From assembly GCF_026168105.1 (NCBI RefSeq), contig NZ_LBMW01000014.1, forward strand, positions 97,576 to 161,575: DNA of 64,000 nt. The letters run 5' to 3'. A program made the position numbers and the translations under genes. Numbering within the stretch: the stretch's first letter is position 1; each line of letters begins with the position of its first letter. Positions 1 to 8,800 of the stretch are shown piece after piece. The notes beneath the pieces are model-generated. The model was not told where the DNA came from and did no database searches. It saw only the letters and a program-made list of their open reading frames with translations. The stretch comes from Streptomyces hygroscopicus. Lineage in GTDB: Bacteria > Actinomycetota > Actinomycetes > Streptomycetales > Streptomycetaceae.

Positions 1-140
1 ACACGGGAGGCTGGCAGAGCTGGAGAACGGTCCCGGCGAACATCACCTCCGTCACCGGCACGCATGACGTCTACCTCACCTTCACCAGCGGCCAGCCCGC
101 CGACTTCGTCAACGTGAACTGGTTCGATTTCGGTCACTGA
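1..140 (+). CDS. C-terminal end of a CBM6-type carbohydrate-binding protein (partial)
   Basis: Only the last 45 codons lie in the window, read in the frame that ends with TGA at 138-140. The translated end has the pattern of a family 6 carbohydrate-binding module: a W-Q-S-W segment, then a G-T-H-D-V-Y-L-T-F strand and a closing F-V-N-V-N-W-F-D-F strand that ends the beta-sandwich. In Streptomyces such modules usually sit at the C-terminus of secreted glycoside hydrolases. The catalytic part, if any, lies upstream of the window, so the enzyme class cannot be stated. Confidence 0.75.
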   Translation, partial: TGGWQSWRTVPANITSVTGTHDVYLTFTSGQPADFVNVNWFDFGH

Positions 141-282
141 CCCCACGGGCACATCCGGCGGCGCCGGGAGGTCGACCTGCACGGGTCAACCCCTGGCGTC
201 GCCGTCATGAGCGCAAACAGGCACCGCGGCACGGGCCTTGAGGCCGCCGTGGCCGGTCGGGGGCGCGCCGCGGCGCGGCCGC

Positions 283-1179
283 CTACCGCAGTTCCGCGCG
301 GAACACCACCGGTGTCTGCCCGGTGTGAAGCTGGAAGAACTTCGAGAAGTTCGCCGGGTCGGGGAAGCCGACGGCGGCGCCGACGCGGCCTATCGGCAGT
401 TCCGTGTGCGCGAGCAGCCGCCGGGCCTCCAGGATCACACGCTTGTCGATGAAGCCCTTGGGCGTCTCGCCGGTGGCGGCACGAACGGCGCGGACGAGGG
501 TGCGGCGCGAGTAGCCGAGAGCGTCGGCGTACGCGCTGACACTGTGATTGGTCGCGAAGTCCTTCTCGACGGCGTCCCGGAACCGGGTGAACGTGGTGTC
601 GGCCTGCCCCCGCTCCGCCTCGGCCGAGCCGGCTGCCAGATGCGCGAGCCGCAGCAGGAATGCGGTCAGGGTGTGGCGCAACACCGCCGTGTGCAGGCTC
701 AGGGGCAGGGTGTCCGTGTCCTCGTACTCGCTCCGCAGATGGGCCAGGGCCGTCCGCAGCCCGGCGAGTTGGGCCGGATCGGGGTGCAGCAGCGGCGACA
801 GGTCGTAGCTGTACAGGCCCGTGGCCTCCACCGTGGCGCGTGGCAGAAATCCGGGCTGCATGGTCAGCACGGTGCCGCGGTACTCGCTCGTCCGGGAGAA
901 GCGGTGCACCTGGCCGGGCCGGATCCACAACAGGTCGCCGGCGGTCGTCCGGTACTCGGCGAAATCCACCATGTGTGTCACGGGGCCGCCGGTGAAGAGC
1001 ATCACCACATGGAAGTCGATGCGGTGGACGCGGTCCAGCGGAGCATCCCGGTGCCAAGTGCGGTCGCTTCCCATGGGCCCGATCTGCATGCCGACGCCGC
1101 AGACGCTCAGGTCGACCGGGAAGGGGTACGTCCTGATCTCATCGCCGCCTTGCGCGTTTCTGTCCGCCATATCCGCCAT
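283..1179 (-). CDS. AraC-family transcriptional regulator
   Basis: A 298-residue protein with an N-terminal cupin-like sensing region (roughly residues 20-110, including the F-H-V-V-M-L-F and W-I-R-P-G-Q-V-H-R-F strands) and a C-terminal double helix-turn-helix of AraC type from about residue 195. The hallmark second helix P-D-P-A-N-F-S-K-F-F is near the end. The ATG at 1179 was chosen because the open frame upstream runs into the tkt gene; an alternative ATG lies three codons on. It is divergent from the pentose-phosphate operon across about 146 bp, so it may control that operon, but this is inference from position only. Confidence 0.88.
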   Translation of the reverse strand: MADMADRNAQGGDEIRTYPFPVDLSVCGVGMQIGPMGSDRTWHRDAPLDRVHRIDFHVVMLFTGGPVTHMVDFAEYRTTAGDLLWIRPGQVHRFSRTSEYRGTVLTMQPGFLPRATVEATGLYSYDLSPLLHPDPAQLAGLRTALAHLRSEYEDTDTLPLSLHTAVLRHTLTAFLLRLAHLAAGSAEAERGQADTTFTRFRDAVEKDFATNHSVSAYADALGYSRRTLVRAVRAATGETPKGFIDKRVILEARRLLAHTELPIGRVGAAVGFPDPANFSKFFQLHTGQTPVVFRAELR

Positions 1180-1257
1180 GTCCGTCTCACGCCACCCCGG
1201 CCCCGCTGCCGCTGTCCCACTTTCACCGAAGGCTGACACAGGGGCACCTTCCCCAGC

Positions 1258-1272
1258 AAAAGTCAGACTTTT
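1258..1272. promoter_or_regulatory. Perfect 7-1-7 palindrome in the AraC/tkt divergent promoter region
   Basis: AAAAGTC-A-GACTTTT is a perfect inverted repeat in an otherwise GC-rich intergenic region, 54 bp upstream of the tkt start codon. A TTGACG hexamer that could serve as a -35 element follows at 1277-1282. The site is a plausible operator for the pentose-phosphate operon; the binding protein is unknown. Confidence 0.45.
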
Positions 1273-1325
1273 AGTTTTGACGACGTTCCGCCAGTGATTC
1301 CGCATCCAGTGAGGACTTCCTGAAG

Positions 1326-3419
1326 ATGAGTGCCCCGAGCACCGACGGATTCGAATGGACCGAACTCGACCGGCGGGCCGTCGACACCGCCCGCGTTCTG
1401 GCGGCCGACGCCGTGCAGAAGGTGGGCAACGGCCACCCGGGCGCCGCGATGAGCCTGGCCCCCGCGGCATACACGATCTTTCAAAAGGTGATGCGACACG
1501 ATCCCGCCGATCCCGAGTGGACCGGCCGCGATCGCTTCGTCCTCTCCCCCGGTCATACCTCGCTGACCCTCTACACCCAGCTCTTCCTCGCCGGATACGA
1601 GCTGGAGCTGGACGATCTGAGGGCCTTCCGCACGCCCGGCTCGAAGACGCCGGGCCACCCGGAGTACGGTCACACCGCCGGCGTCGAGACCACCACGGGA
1701 CCGCTCGGCCAGGGCGTCGCCAACGCGGTCGGCATGGCGATGGCCGCCCGTTACGAGCGAGGACTGTTCGACCCGGACTCCCCCGAGGGCAGTTCCCCCT
1801 TCGACCACACGATCTGGGCGATCGTCTCCGACGGCGATCTGGAGGAGGGCATCTCCGCCGAGGCGTCCTCGCTCGCCGGCCACCAGAAGCTCGGAAACCT
1901 CGTCTTCCTCTACGACGACAACCACATCTCCATCGAGGGCGACACCGCGACGGCCTTCTCCGAGGATGTGCTGAAGCGGTACGAGGCCTACGGCTGGCAC
2001 ATCCAGCGCATCGAGCCCGCCGAGAACGGTGACATCGACGTCCACGCGCTGTACGCGGCGCTCAGGGCGGCGCGGGCCGAGACCGGCCGCCCCTCGATCA
2101 TCGCCATGCGCACGATCATCGCCTGGCCCGCCCCGAACGCACAGAACACCGAGGCCGCACACGGCTCGGCGCTCGGCGCGGACGAGGTCGCGGCCACCAA
2201 GCGGGTCCTCGGCTTCGACCCCGAGCAGACCTTCGAGGTCGCGGACGACGTACTCGCCCACACCCGCGGGGCCCTCGAGCGCGGCGCCGAGGCGCATGCC
2301 GACTGGGACAAGCGGATCGCCGAGTGGCGCACCGCGCAGCCGGAGCGCGCCAACCTGTTCGACCGCGTCGTGGCCGGCCGGCTGCCGCAGGGCTGGGAGC
2401 AGGCGCTGCCGGTCTTCGAGGAGGGCGCGTCCGTCGCCACGCGTGCCGCCTCCGGCAAGGTGCTGCAGGCGCTGGGTGCGGTCATCCCCGAGCTGTGGGG
2501 CGGCTCCGCCGACCTGGCCGGGTCGAACAACACGACCATCGACAAGAACAGTTCCTTCCTGCCGCAGGGCAACCCGTTGCCGGAGGCGGACCCGTACGGC
2601 CGTACGGTCCACTTCGGCATCCGCGAGCACGCGATGGCCGCGGCGATGAACGGCATCGCACTGCACGGCAACACCCGCATCTACGGCGGCACCTTCCTGG
2701 TCTTCTCCGACTACATGCGCAACGCCGTCCGGCTGTCGGCCCTCATGCGGCTCCCCGTCACCCATGTGTGGACCCACGACTCCATCGGCCTCGGCGAGGA
2801 CGGTCCCACCCACCAGCCCGTCGAGCACCTGGCCTCGCTGCGCGCGATCCCGGGCCTGAACGTCGTCCGCCCGGCCGACGCCAACGAGACCGCGATCGCC
2901 TGGGCCGAGATCCTCAGGCGGCACTCCACCGACCCGGGCCCGCACGGCCTCGCGCTCACCCGCCAGGGCGTGCCGGTCTACGCCCCGAACCCCGAGGCGG
3001 CGAAGGGCGGTTACATCCTGCAGGAGTCCTCCACCGGGACTGCGGACGTCATCCTTCTCGCCACCGGCTCCGAGGTGCAGCTCGCCGTCGCCGCGCGGAA
3101 GCGGCTGGAGTCCGAGGGCGTGGGCACCCGGGTGGTGTCGATGCCGTCCGTGGAGTGGTTCGAGGAGCAGCCCGCCGAGTACCGCGAGCGCGTCCTTCCG
3201 CCGTCCGTGAAGGCCCGCGTGGCGGTCGAGGCGGGCATCGCCCTGACCTGGTACCGGTACGTCGGTGAGAACGGACGCATCGTCTCCCTCGAGCACTTCG
3301 GCGCCTCCGCCGACGCCAGGACCCTGTTCGCCGAGTACGGCTTCACCGCCGAGCACGTGGCCGCCGCGGCCCGGGCCGTGCTCACTTCGACCACGGGCCC
3401 GTCCGCCGTACGCGGTTGA
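1326..3419 (+). CDS. tkt: Transketolase
   Basis: A 697-residue protein of normal family length. It transfers two-carbon ketol units between sugar phosphates in the non-oxidative pentose-phosphate pathway, using thiamine diphosphate and a divalent metal. The ThDP/metal site is visible as S-D-G-D-L-E-E-G (residues 168-175) with the metal-ligand Asn near 199. Conserved His residues occur in N-G-H-P-G (37) and S-P-G-H-T (77), and the H-F-G-I-R-E-H-A-M segment of the pyrimidine domain is present. It is the first gene of a plus-strand series tkt-tal-zwf-opcA-pgi-gnd; a GTGAGG element stands about 10 bp before the ATG. Confidence 0.97.
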   Translation: MSAPSTDGFEWTELDRRAVDTARVLAADAVQKVGNGHPGAAMSLAPAAYTIFQKVMRHDPADPEWTGRDRFVLSPGHTSLTLYTQLFLAGYELELDDLRAFRTPGSKTPGHPEYGHTAGVETTTGPLGQGVANAVGMAMAARYERGLFDPDSPEGSSPFDHTIWAIVSDGDLEEGISAEASSLAGHQKLGNLVFLYDDNHISIEGDTATAFSEDVLKRYEAYGWHIQRIEPAENGDIDVHALYAALRAARAETGRPSIIAMRTIIAWPAPNAQNTEAAHGSALGADEVAATKRVLGFDPEQTFEVADDVLAHTRGALERGAEAHADWDKRIAEWRTAQPERANLFDRVVAGRLPQGWEQALPVFEEGASVATRAASGKVLQALGAVIPELWGGSADLAGSNNTTIDKNSSFLPQGNPLPEADPYGRTVHFGIREHAMAAAMNGIALHGNTRIYGGTFLVFSDYMRNAVRLSALMRLPVTHVWTHDSIGLGEDGPTHQPVEHLASLRAIPGLNVVRPADANETAIAWAEILRRHSTDPGPHGLALTRQGVPVYAPNPEAAKGGYILQESSTGTADVILLATGSEVQLAVAARKRLESEGVGTRVVSMPSVEWFEEQPAEYRERVLPPSVKARVAVEAGIALTWYRYVGENGRIVSLEHFGASADARTLFAEYGFTAEHVAAAARAVLTSTTGPSAVRG

Positions 3420-3438
3420 TCCGATCGCCAGAAAGAAG

Positions 3439-4584
3439 ATGATCACAGTGACTGAACCGTCCGCAGCCGCGGATCCCCTCGAGCGCCTGTCCGACGCGGG
3501 CGTCTCGGTCTGGCTGGACGACCTGTCCCGCAAGCGGGTCGCCTCCGGGAACCTCGCCGAACTCGTCCGCACCAAGCACGTGGTGGGCGTGACCACCAAC
3601 CCGTCGATCTTCCAGGCGGCGATCGGTTCCGGGGAAGGCTACGAGGAGCAGCTGGCCGACCTGGCGGTGCGGGGCGTGACGGTCGAGGAGGCCGTCCGCA
3701 TGATGACCACCGCCGACGTACGCGACGCCGCCGACGTCCTGCGGCCCGTGTACGACGCGACGGTCGGCCGCGACGGCCGGGTCTCCATCGAGGTCGACCC
3801 GAGGCTCGCCCATCGCACCCGGGCGACGATCGCCGAGGCCAGGCAGCTCGCCTGGTTGGTCGACCGCCCCAATGTCATGATCAAGATCCCGGCGACCGAG
3901 GCCGGTCTTCCGGCCATCACCGAGGTCGTCGGACGGGGCATCAGCGTCAATGTCACGCTGATCTTCTCGCTGGAGCGCTACCGCGCGGTCATGGACGCCT
4001 ACCTCGCCGGCCTGGAGAAGGCCGCGGCCGCCGGGCTGGACCTGTCCGCCATCCACTCCGTCGCCTCCTTCTTCGTCTCCCGTGTCGACACCGAGATCGA
4101 CGGGCGGCTGACGAAGCTCGGCACGGACGAGGCCCTCGCCCTCAAGGGCAGGGCGGCCCTGGCGAACGCCCGGCTCGCGTACGAGGCCTACGAGGAGGTC
4201 TTCGCCGGGGAGCGCTGGCTCGCCCTCGAGCGGGCCGGGGCCAACAGGCAGCGGCCGCTGTGGGCCTCGACCGGCGTGAAGGACCCGGCGTACAAGGACA
4301 CGCTGTACGTCGACGAGCTGGTCGCGCCGGGCACGGTCAACACCATGCCGGAGGCCACCCTCGACGCCACCGCCAGGGGCGGCGACATCCGCGGCGACAC
4401 GGTGACCGATGGCTACGCTCAGGCCCGCGCCGACCTCTCGGCCGTGGAGCGGCTCGGGATCTCCTACGACGAGGTCGTGAAGCAGTTGGAGGACGAGGGC
4501 GTCGCCAAGTTCGAGGCGGCCTGGCAGGACCTGCTGGACGCCGTGGCGACGTCGCTGAAGAACAAGGGAGGTGCCGGGGAATGA
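3439..4584 (+). CDS. tal: Transaldolase
   Basis: A 381-residue transaldolase of the long actinobacterial type. It moves the dihydroxyacetone unit from sedoheptulose 7-phosphate to glyceraldehyde 3-phosphate. The Schiff-base lysine is K149 in V-M-I-K-I-P-A-T, and the N-terminal G-V-T-T-N-P-S-I-F motif is at 50-58. The ATG at 3439 starts 19 bp after tkt stops; a GTG at 3448 is an alternative start with better spacing from the AAAGAAG element. Its last codon overlaps the zwf start (ATGA), so the two are translationally coupled. Confidence 0.96.
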   Translation: MITVTEPSAAADPLERLSDAGVSVWLDDLSRKRVASGNLAELVRTKHVVGVTTNPSIFQAAIGSGEGYEEQLADLAVRGVTVEEAVRMMTTADVRDAADVLRPVYDATVGRDGRVSIEVDPRLAHRTRATIAEARQLAWLVDRPNVMIKIPATEAGLPAITEVVGRGISVNVTLIFSLERYRAVMDAYLAGLEKAAAAGLDLSAIHSVASFFVSRVDTEIDGRLTKLGTDEALALKGRAALANARLAYEAYEEVFAGERWLALERAGANRQRPLWASTGVKDPAYKDTLYVDELVAPGTVNTMPEATLDATARGGDIRGDTVTDGYAQARADLSAVERLGISYDEVVKQLEDEGVAKFEAAWQDLLDAVATSLKNKGGAGE

Positions 4585-6185
4585 GCACGGAGCGTCCTGA
4601 GGAGACGGTTCGGGAAGTCACGCAGGCCGAGGCCGAGAAGGCCGGTGAGACCCAGCGGCCCAATGGCTGGGTCAACCCCCTGCGCGACCAGCGCGACCGC
4701 CGACTTCCCCGTATCGCGGGCCCTTCCGGCCTGGTCATCTTCGGCGTCACGGGCGACCTGTCCCGCAAGAAGCTGATGCCGGCCGTGTACGACCTGGCCA
4801 ACCGCGGTCTGCTGCCGCCGGGCTTCTCGCTCGTCGGATTCGCCCGGCGCGACTGGGCCGACCAGGACTTCGCGGAGGTGGTGCACGAAGCCGTGCGCGA
4901 GCACAGCCGGACGCCGTTCCGCGAGGAGGTGTGGCAGCAGCTCGCCGAGGGCATGCGGTTCATCCCGGGCACGTTCGACGACGACGAGGCCTTCGAGCAA
5001 CTGCGCTCCTCCGTCGAGGAGTTGAACGTGACCCGCGGCACCGGCGGCAACTACGCGTTCTACCTCTCCGTGCCGCCGAAGTTCTTCCCGCAGGTCGTCC
5101 AGCAGCTCAAGAAGCATGGGCTCGCCAAGGCGGCGGAAGGCTCCTGGCGGCGCGCCGTCATCGAGAAGCCCTTCGGCCACGACCTGGAGAGCGCACGCGA
5201 GCTGAACGCCATCGTGCACGACGTGTTCGAGCCGGACCAGGTCTTCCGCATCGACCACTACCTGGGCAAGGAGACCGTCCAGAACATCCTGGCGCTGCGC
5301 TTCGCCAACCAGATGTACGAGCCGATCTGGAACCGGTCGTACGTCGACCACGTCCAGATCACCATGGCCGAGGACATCGGCATCGGCGGCCGGGCGGGCT
5401 ACTACGACGGCATCGGCGCCGCCCGGGACGTCATCCAGAACCACCTCCTGCAACTGCTGGCCTTCACGGCGATGGAGGAGCCGATCGCCTTCGACGCCGA
5501 GGCATTGGCCACCGAGAAGCTGAAGGTCCTGAAGTCGGCGAAGCTGCCGGAGGACCTCGGCGTGCACACCGTGCGCGGACAGTACGCGGCCGGCTGGCAG
5601 GGCGGCGAGAAGGTGGTCGGCTACCTCGAGGAGGAGGGCATCGACCCCGGTTCCACCACGGACACCTACGCCGCGATCAAGATGGAGCTCGACAACCGGC
5701 GCTGGGCGGGCGTCCCCTTCTACCTGCGCACGGGCAAGCGCCTGGCCCGCCGGGTCACGGAGATCGCGGTCGTCTTCCAGCGGGCGCCGCACTCCCCCTT
5801 CGACTCCACGGCCACCGAGGAACTCGGCGAGAACGCGATCGTCATCCGGGTGCAGCCCGACGAGGGTATGACGGTGCGCTTCGGTTCCAAGGTGCCGGGT
5901 ACCTCGATGGAGATCCGGGACGTCACGATGGACTTCGCCTACGGCGAGTCGTTCACCGAGTCCAGCCCGGAGGCGTACGAACGGCTGATCCTGGACGTAC
6001 TACTGGGCGACGCCAACCTCTTCCCCCGCCCCGAGGAGGTGGAGGCGTCCTGGAAGATCCTCGACCCGATCGAGGAGTTCTGGGCCACGCAGGGCAAGCC
6101 CGCACAGTACGCCGCGGGCACCTGGGGTCCGGAAGAAGCCGACGAGATGCTCGCACGAGACGGACGGAGCTGGCGCAGGCCATGA
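4581..6185 (+). CDS. zwf: Glucose-6-phosphate 1-dehydrogenase
   Basis: A 534-residue enzyme that oxidises glucose 6-phosphate to 6-phosphogluconolactone with NAD(P)+, the entry step of the oxidative pentose-phosphate branch. The dinucleotide-binding motif is F-G-V-T-G-D-L-S-R-K-K (54-64), the substrate motif E-K-P-F-G-H-D lies at 195-201 and the active-site signature D-H-Y-L-G-K-E at 225-231. The ATG overlaps the tal stop codon and is preceded by AGGGAGG about 10 bp away. An N-terminal tail of about 45 residues precedes the Rossmann fold, as usual in actinobacteria. The stop overlaps the opcA start. Confidence 0.97.
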   Translation: MSTERPEETVREVTQAEAEKAGETQRPNGWVNPLRDQRDRRLPRIAGPSGLVIFGVTGDLSRKKLMPAVYDLANRGLLPPGFSLVGFARRDWADQDFAEVVHEAVREHSRTPFREEVWQQLAEGMRFIPGTFDDDEAFEQLRSSVEELNVTRGTGGNYAFYLSVPPKFFPQVVQQLKKHGLAKAAEGSWRRAVIEKPFGHDLESARELNAIVHDVFEPDQVFRIDHYLGKETVQNILALRFANQMYEPIWNRSYVDHVQITMAEDIGIGGRAGYYDGIGAARDVIQNHLLQLLAFTAMEEPIAFDAEALATEKLKVLKSAKLPEDLGVHTVRGQYAAGWQGGEKVVGYLEEEGIDPGSTTDTYAAIKMELDNRRWAGVPFYLRTGKRLARRVTEIAVVFQRAPHSPFDSTATEELGENAIVIRVQPDEGMTVRFGSKVPGTSMEIRDVTMDFAYGESFTESSPEAYERLILDVLLGDANLFPRPEEVEASWKILDPIEEFWATQGKPAQYAAGTWGPEEADEMLARDGRSWRRP

Positions 6186-7117
6186 AGATCGACCTGACCG
6201 ACACCACGTCAAGCCTGATCAACAAGGCGCTGGTGCAGGGCCGCCGCGCCCTCGGCACCCCCGCCGTGGGCATGGTCCTGACGATGATCATCGTGACGGA
6301 CGAGGAGAACGCGTACGACTCGATCAAGGCGGCCGAGGAAGCCTCGCACGAGCACCCCTCGCGCACCCTGGTCGTCATCAAGCGGCACGCACGCACCCTG
6401 CGCGACCGTACGCGCTCGCACCTGGACGCGGAGGTCCGGGTGGGCGCGGACGCCGGTACCGGCGAGACGGTCGTCCTGCGCCTGTACGGCGAGGTGTCCG
6501 ACCATGCGGACTCGGTGGTGCTGCCGCTGCTGCTGCCCGACGCACCCGTCGTCGTGTGGTGGCCGGTGGACATGCCGGACAACCCGTCCGGCGATCCGCT
6601 GGGTGCCCTCGCCCAGCGCCGGATCACCGACCTGTACGCCGTCGAGGACCCGCTGGCCGCGCTGGAGACCAGGGCCTCCTCGTACGCTCCGGGCGACACG
6701 GATCTCGCCTGGACCCGGCTGACCCCCTGGCGTTCGATGCTGGCCGCCGCCCTCGACCAGGCCCGGGCGAAGGTGACCTCGGCCGCCGTCGAGAGCGAGG
6801 CCGAGAACCCGAGCGCCGAGCTGCTGGCCCGCTGGCTGGAGAGCCGCCTGAAGGTGCCCGTCGAGCGGGTCGTCAGCGGCGGCCCGGTCGTCACGGCCGT
6901 CCGGCTGGGCACCGCGAACGGCGAGATCGTCATCGACCGCCCCGAGGGCCCGATGGCCACGCTCACCCTGCCCGGCCAGCCGCCGCGCAGCATGGCGCTC
7001 AAGGTGCGCCCCACCTCCGAACTGATCGCGGAGGAGCTGCGCCGCCTCGACGCGGACGAGATGTACGCCATCGCCCTGCGCAGCAAGGGCGTCAAGGAGA
7101 AGGCCAGTCATGTCTGA
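6182..7117 (+). CDS. opcA: Glucose-6-phosphate dehydrogenase assembly protein OpcA
   Basis: A 311-residue OpcA homologue. OpcA binds glucose-6-phosphate dehydrogenase in actinobacteria and cyanobacteria and promotes its oligomeric, active form; it is not itself known to be an enzyme. Family features are the N-terminal M-K-I-D-L-T-D-T-T start, the V-W-W-P-V-D-M-P segment near residue 125 and the L-T-P-W-R segment near 180. Its ATG overlaps the zwf stop by 4 bp and its own stop overlaps the pgi start by 8 bp, so zwf-opcA-pgi are tightly coupled. Confidence 0.95.
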   Translation: MKIDLTDTTSSLINKALVQGRRALGTPAVGMVLTMIIVTDEENAYDSIKAAEEASHEHPSRTLVVIKRHARTLRDRTRSHLDAEVRVGADAGTGETVVLRLYGEVSDHADSVVLPLLLPDAPVVVWWPVDMPDNPSGDPLGALAQRRITDLYAVEDPLAALETRASSYAPGDTDLAWTRLTPWRSMLAAALDQARAKVTSAAVESEAENPSAELLARWLESRLKVPVERVVSGGPVVTAVRLGTANGEIVIDRPEGPMATLTLPGQPPRSMALKVRPTSELIAEELRRLDADEMYAIALRSKGVKEKASHV

Positions 7118-8795
7118 CCGCCCCAGGCTCACCCGCCGCCCCCAATGGACGGCCCTGGAGGACCATCGCGCCGGAGCCATGCTCCACCCGAGCCTGCGCG
7201 AGCTCTTCGACCACGACCCCGGAAGGGCGCGGCGGTACACCGTGCGCGTCGGCGACCTGCTCATCGACTACTCCAAGCACCTGATCACCGACGAGACCCT
7301 CGCCCTCCTCCAGGAACTGGCCTCCGCCACCGGCGTGTTCGGACTCAGGGACGCCATGTTCCGCGGCGAGAGGATCAACGTCACCGAGAACCGGGCCGTC
7401 CTGCACACCGCACTCCGCGCCCCGCGGAACGCCGTGGTCGAGGTCGACGGTGAGAACGTGGTGCCGAAGGTGCACGCGGTGCTCGACAAGATGACCGCCT
7501 TCGCGAACCGCGTCCGCTCGGGCGAGTGGACCGGCCACACGGGCAGGCGGATCCGCAACGTCGTCAACATCGGCATCGGCGGATCCGACCTCGGCCCGGC
7601 GATGGCGTACGAGGCGCTGCGCGCCTGCACCGACCCTTCGCTGACCTTCCGCTTCGTCTCCAACGTGGACGGCGCGGACCTGCACGAGGCGGTACGGGAT
7701 CTCGACCCGGCGGAGACGCTGTTCATCGTCGCCTCGAAGACCTTCACCACCATCGAGACCATCACCAACGCGACCTCGGCCAGGTCCTGGCTCCTGAAGG
7801 GGCTGGACGAGGGGGGCACCTCCCGCTCGAGCGAAGCCGGGAGCGGCGGAGAGAAGGCGGTCGCCAGGCACTTCGTGGCGCTGTCGACGAACGCCGGCAA
7901 GGTCGCCGAGTTCGGCATCGACCCGGACAACATGTTCGAGTTCTGGGACTGGGTCGGCGGCCGGTACTCGTACGACTCGGCGATCGGCCTGTCGCTGATG
8001 ATCGCCATCGGCCCGGAGCGGTTCCGGGAGATGCTCGACGGTTTCCGGATTGTCGACGAGCACTTCCTCGGCGCCCCGGCGGAGGCCAACGCCCCACTCA
8101 TTCTGGGCCTGTTGGGCATCTGGTACGGCGACTTCTTCGACGCCCAGTCGCACGCGGTGCTGCCGTACTCGCACTACCTGTCCAAATTCACCGCCTACCT
8201 TCAGCAGCTGGACATGGAGTCCAACGGCAAGTCCGTGGACCGCGAGGGCAAGCCGGTGGAGTGGGGGACCGGCCCGGTGGTGTGGGGCACGCCCGGCACC
8301 AACGGCCAGCACGCCTACTACCAGTTGCTGCACCAGGGCACCAGGCTGATCCCGGCCGACCTGATCGGCTTCGCCAACCCGGTCGATGAGCTGAGCGACG
8401 AACTCAAGGCCCAGCACGACCTGTTGACGGCCAACCTGTTCGCCCAAGGCCAGGCCCTCGCCTTCGGAAAGACCGCCGAGGAGGTCCGGGCGGAGGGTGT
8501 GCCCGAGGAGCAGGTGCCGCACCGCACCTTCAAGGGCAACCACCCCACCACCACGATCCTGGCCACCGGGCTGACCCCGTCCGTCCTCGGCCAGCTCGTG
8601 GCTCTCTACGAGCACAAGGTGTTCGTCCAGGGCGCGGTCTGGAACATCGACTCCTTCGACCAGTGGGGCGTCGAACTCGGCAAGGTCCTCGCCAAGCGCG
8701 TCGAACCCGCCCTGACCGAGGGAGCCGAGATCCCCGGTCTCGATACGTCCACCGCCGCCCTCGTGGCCGCGTACCGCAAGCTGAGGAAGAAGTGA
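7110..8795 (+). CDS. pgi: Glucose-6-phosphate isomerase
   Basis: A 561-residue isomerase interconverting glucose 6-phosphate and fructose 6-phosphate. The sugar-phosphate-binding motif N-I-G-I-G-G-S-D-L-G-P is near residue 152, the active-site region G-T-N-G-Q-H-A-Y-Y-Q-L-L-H is near 393, and the C-terminal signature S-F-D-Q-W-G-V-E-L-G-K is near 517. The ATG overlaps the end of opcA. An extra Gly/Ser-rich stretch at about residues 233-246 (E-G-G-T-S-R-S-S-E-A-G-S-G-G) is encoded by a hairpin-forming repeat and looks like an in-frame insertion; see the separate repeat entry. Confidence 0.97.
   Translation: MSDRPRLTRRPQWTALEDHRAGAMLHPSLRELFDHDPGRARRYTVRVGDLLIDYSKHLITDETLALLQELASATGVFGLRDAMFRGERINVTENRAVLHTALRAPRNAVVEVDGENVVPKVHAVLDKMTAFANRVRSGEWTGHTGRRIRNVVNIGIGGSDLGPAMAYEALRACTDPSLTFRFVSNVDGADLHEAVRDLDPAETLFIVASKTFTTIETITNATSARSWLLKGLDEGGTSRSSEAGSGGEKAVARHFVALSTNAGKVAEFGIDPDNMFEFWDWVGGRYSYDSAIGLSLMIAIGPERFREMLDGFRIVDEHFLGAPAEANAPLILGLLGIWYGDFFDAQSHAVLPYSHYLSKFTAYLQQLDMESNGKSVDREGKPVEWGTGPVVWGTPGTNGQHAYYQLLHQGTRLIPADLIGFANPVDELSDELKAQHDLLTANLFAQGQALAFGKTAEEVRAEGVPEEQVPHRTFKGNHPTTTILATGLTPSVLGQLVALYEHKVFVQGAVWNIDSFDQWGVELGKVLAKRVEPALTEGAEIPGLDTSTAALVAAYRKLRKK
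7807..7852. repeat. GC-rich hairpin repeat inserted in frame in pgi
   Basis: The core reads CTCCCG, then CTCGAGCGAAGC, then CGGGAG, giving a 6-bp stem (7820-7825 with 7838-7843) and a 12-base loop, flanked by G runs. I recall near-identical sequences as a dispersed, mostly intergenic repeat in Streptomyces genomes. Here it lies inside a coding sequence, keeps the frame and adds about 15 residues between two helices of Pgi. Confidence 0.6.
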
Positions 8796-8800
8796 CTGAC

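Noticed and set aside
1263..3599. A 778-codon minus-strand open frame opposite tkt
   Set aside because: Shadow of the transketolase gene; low-complexity translation and no ribosome-binding site.
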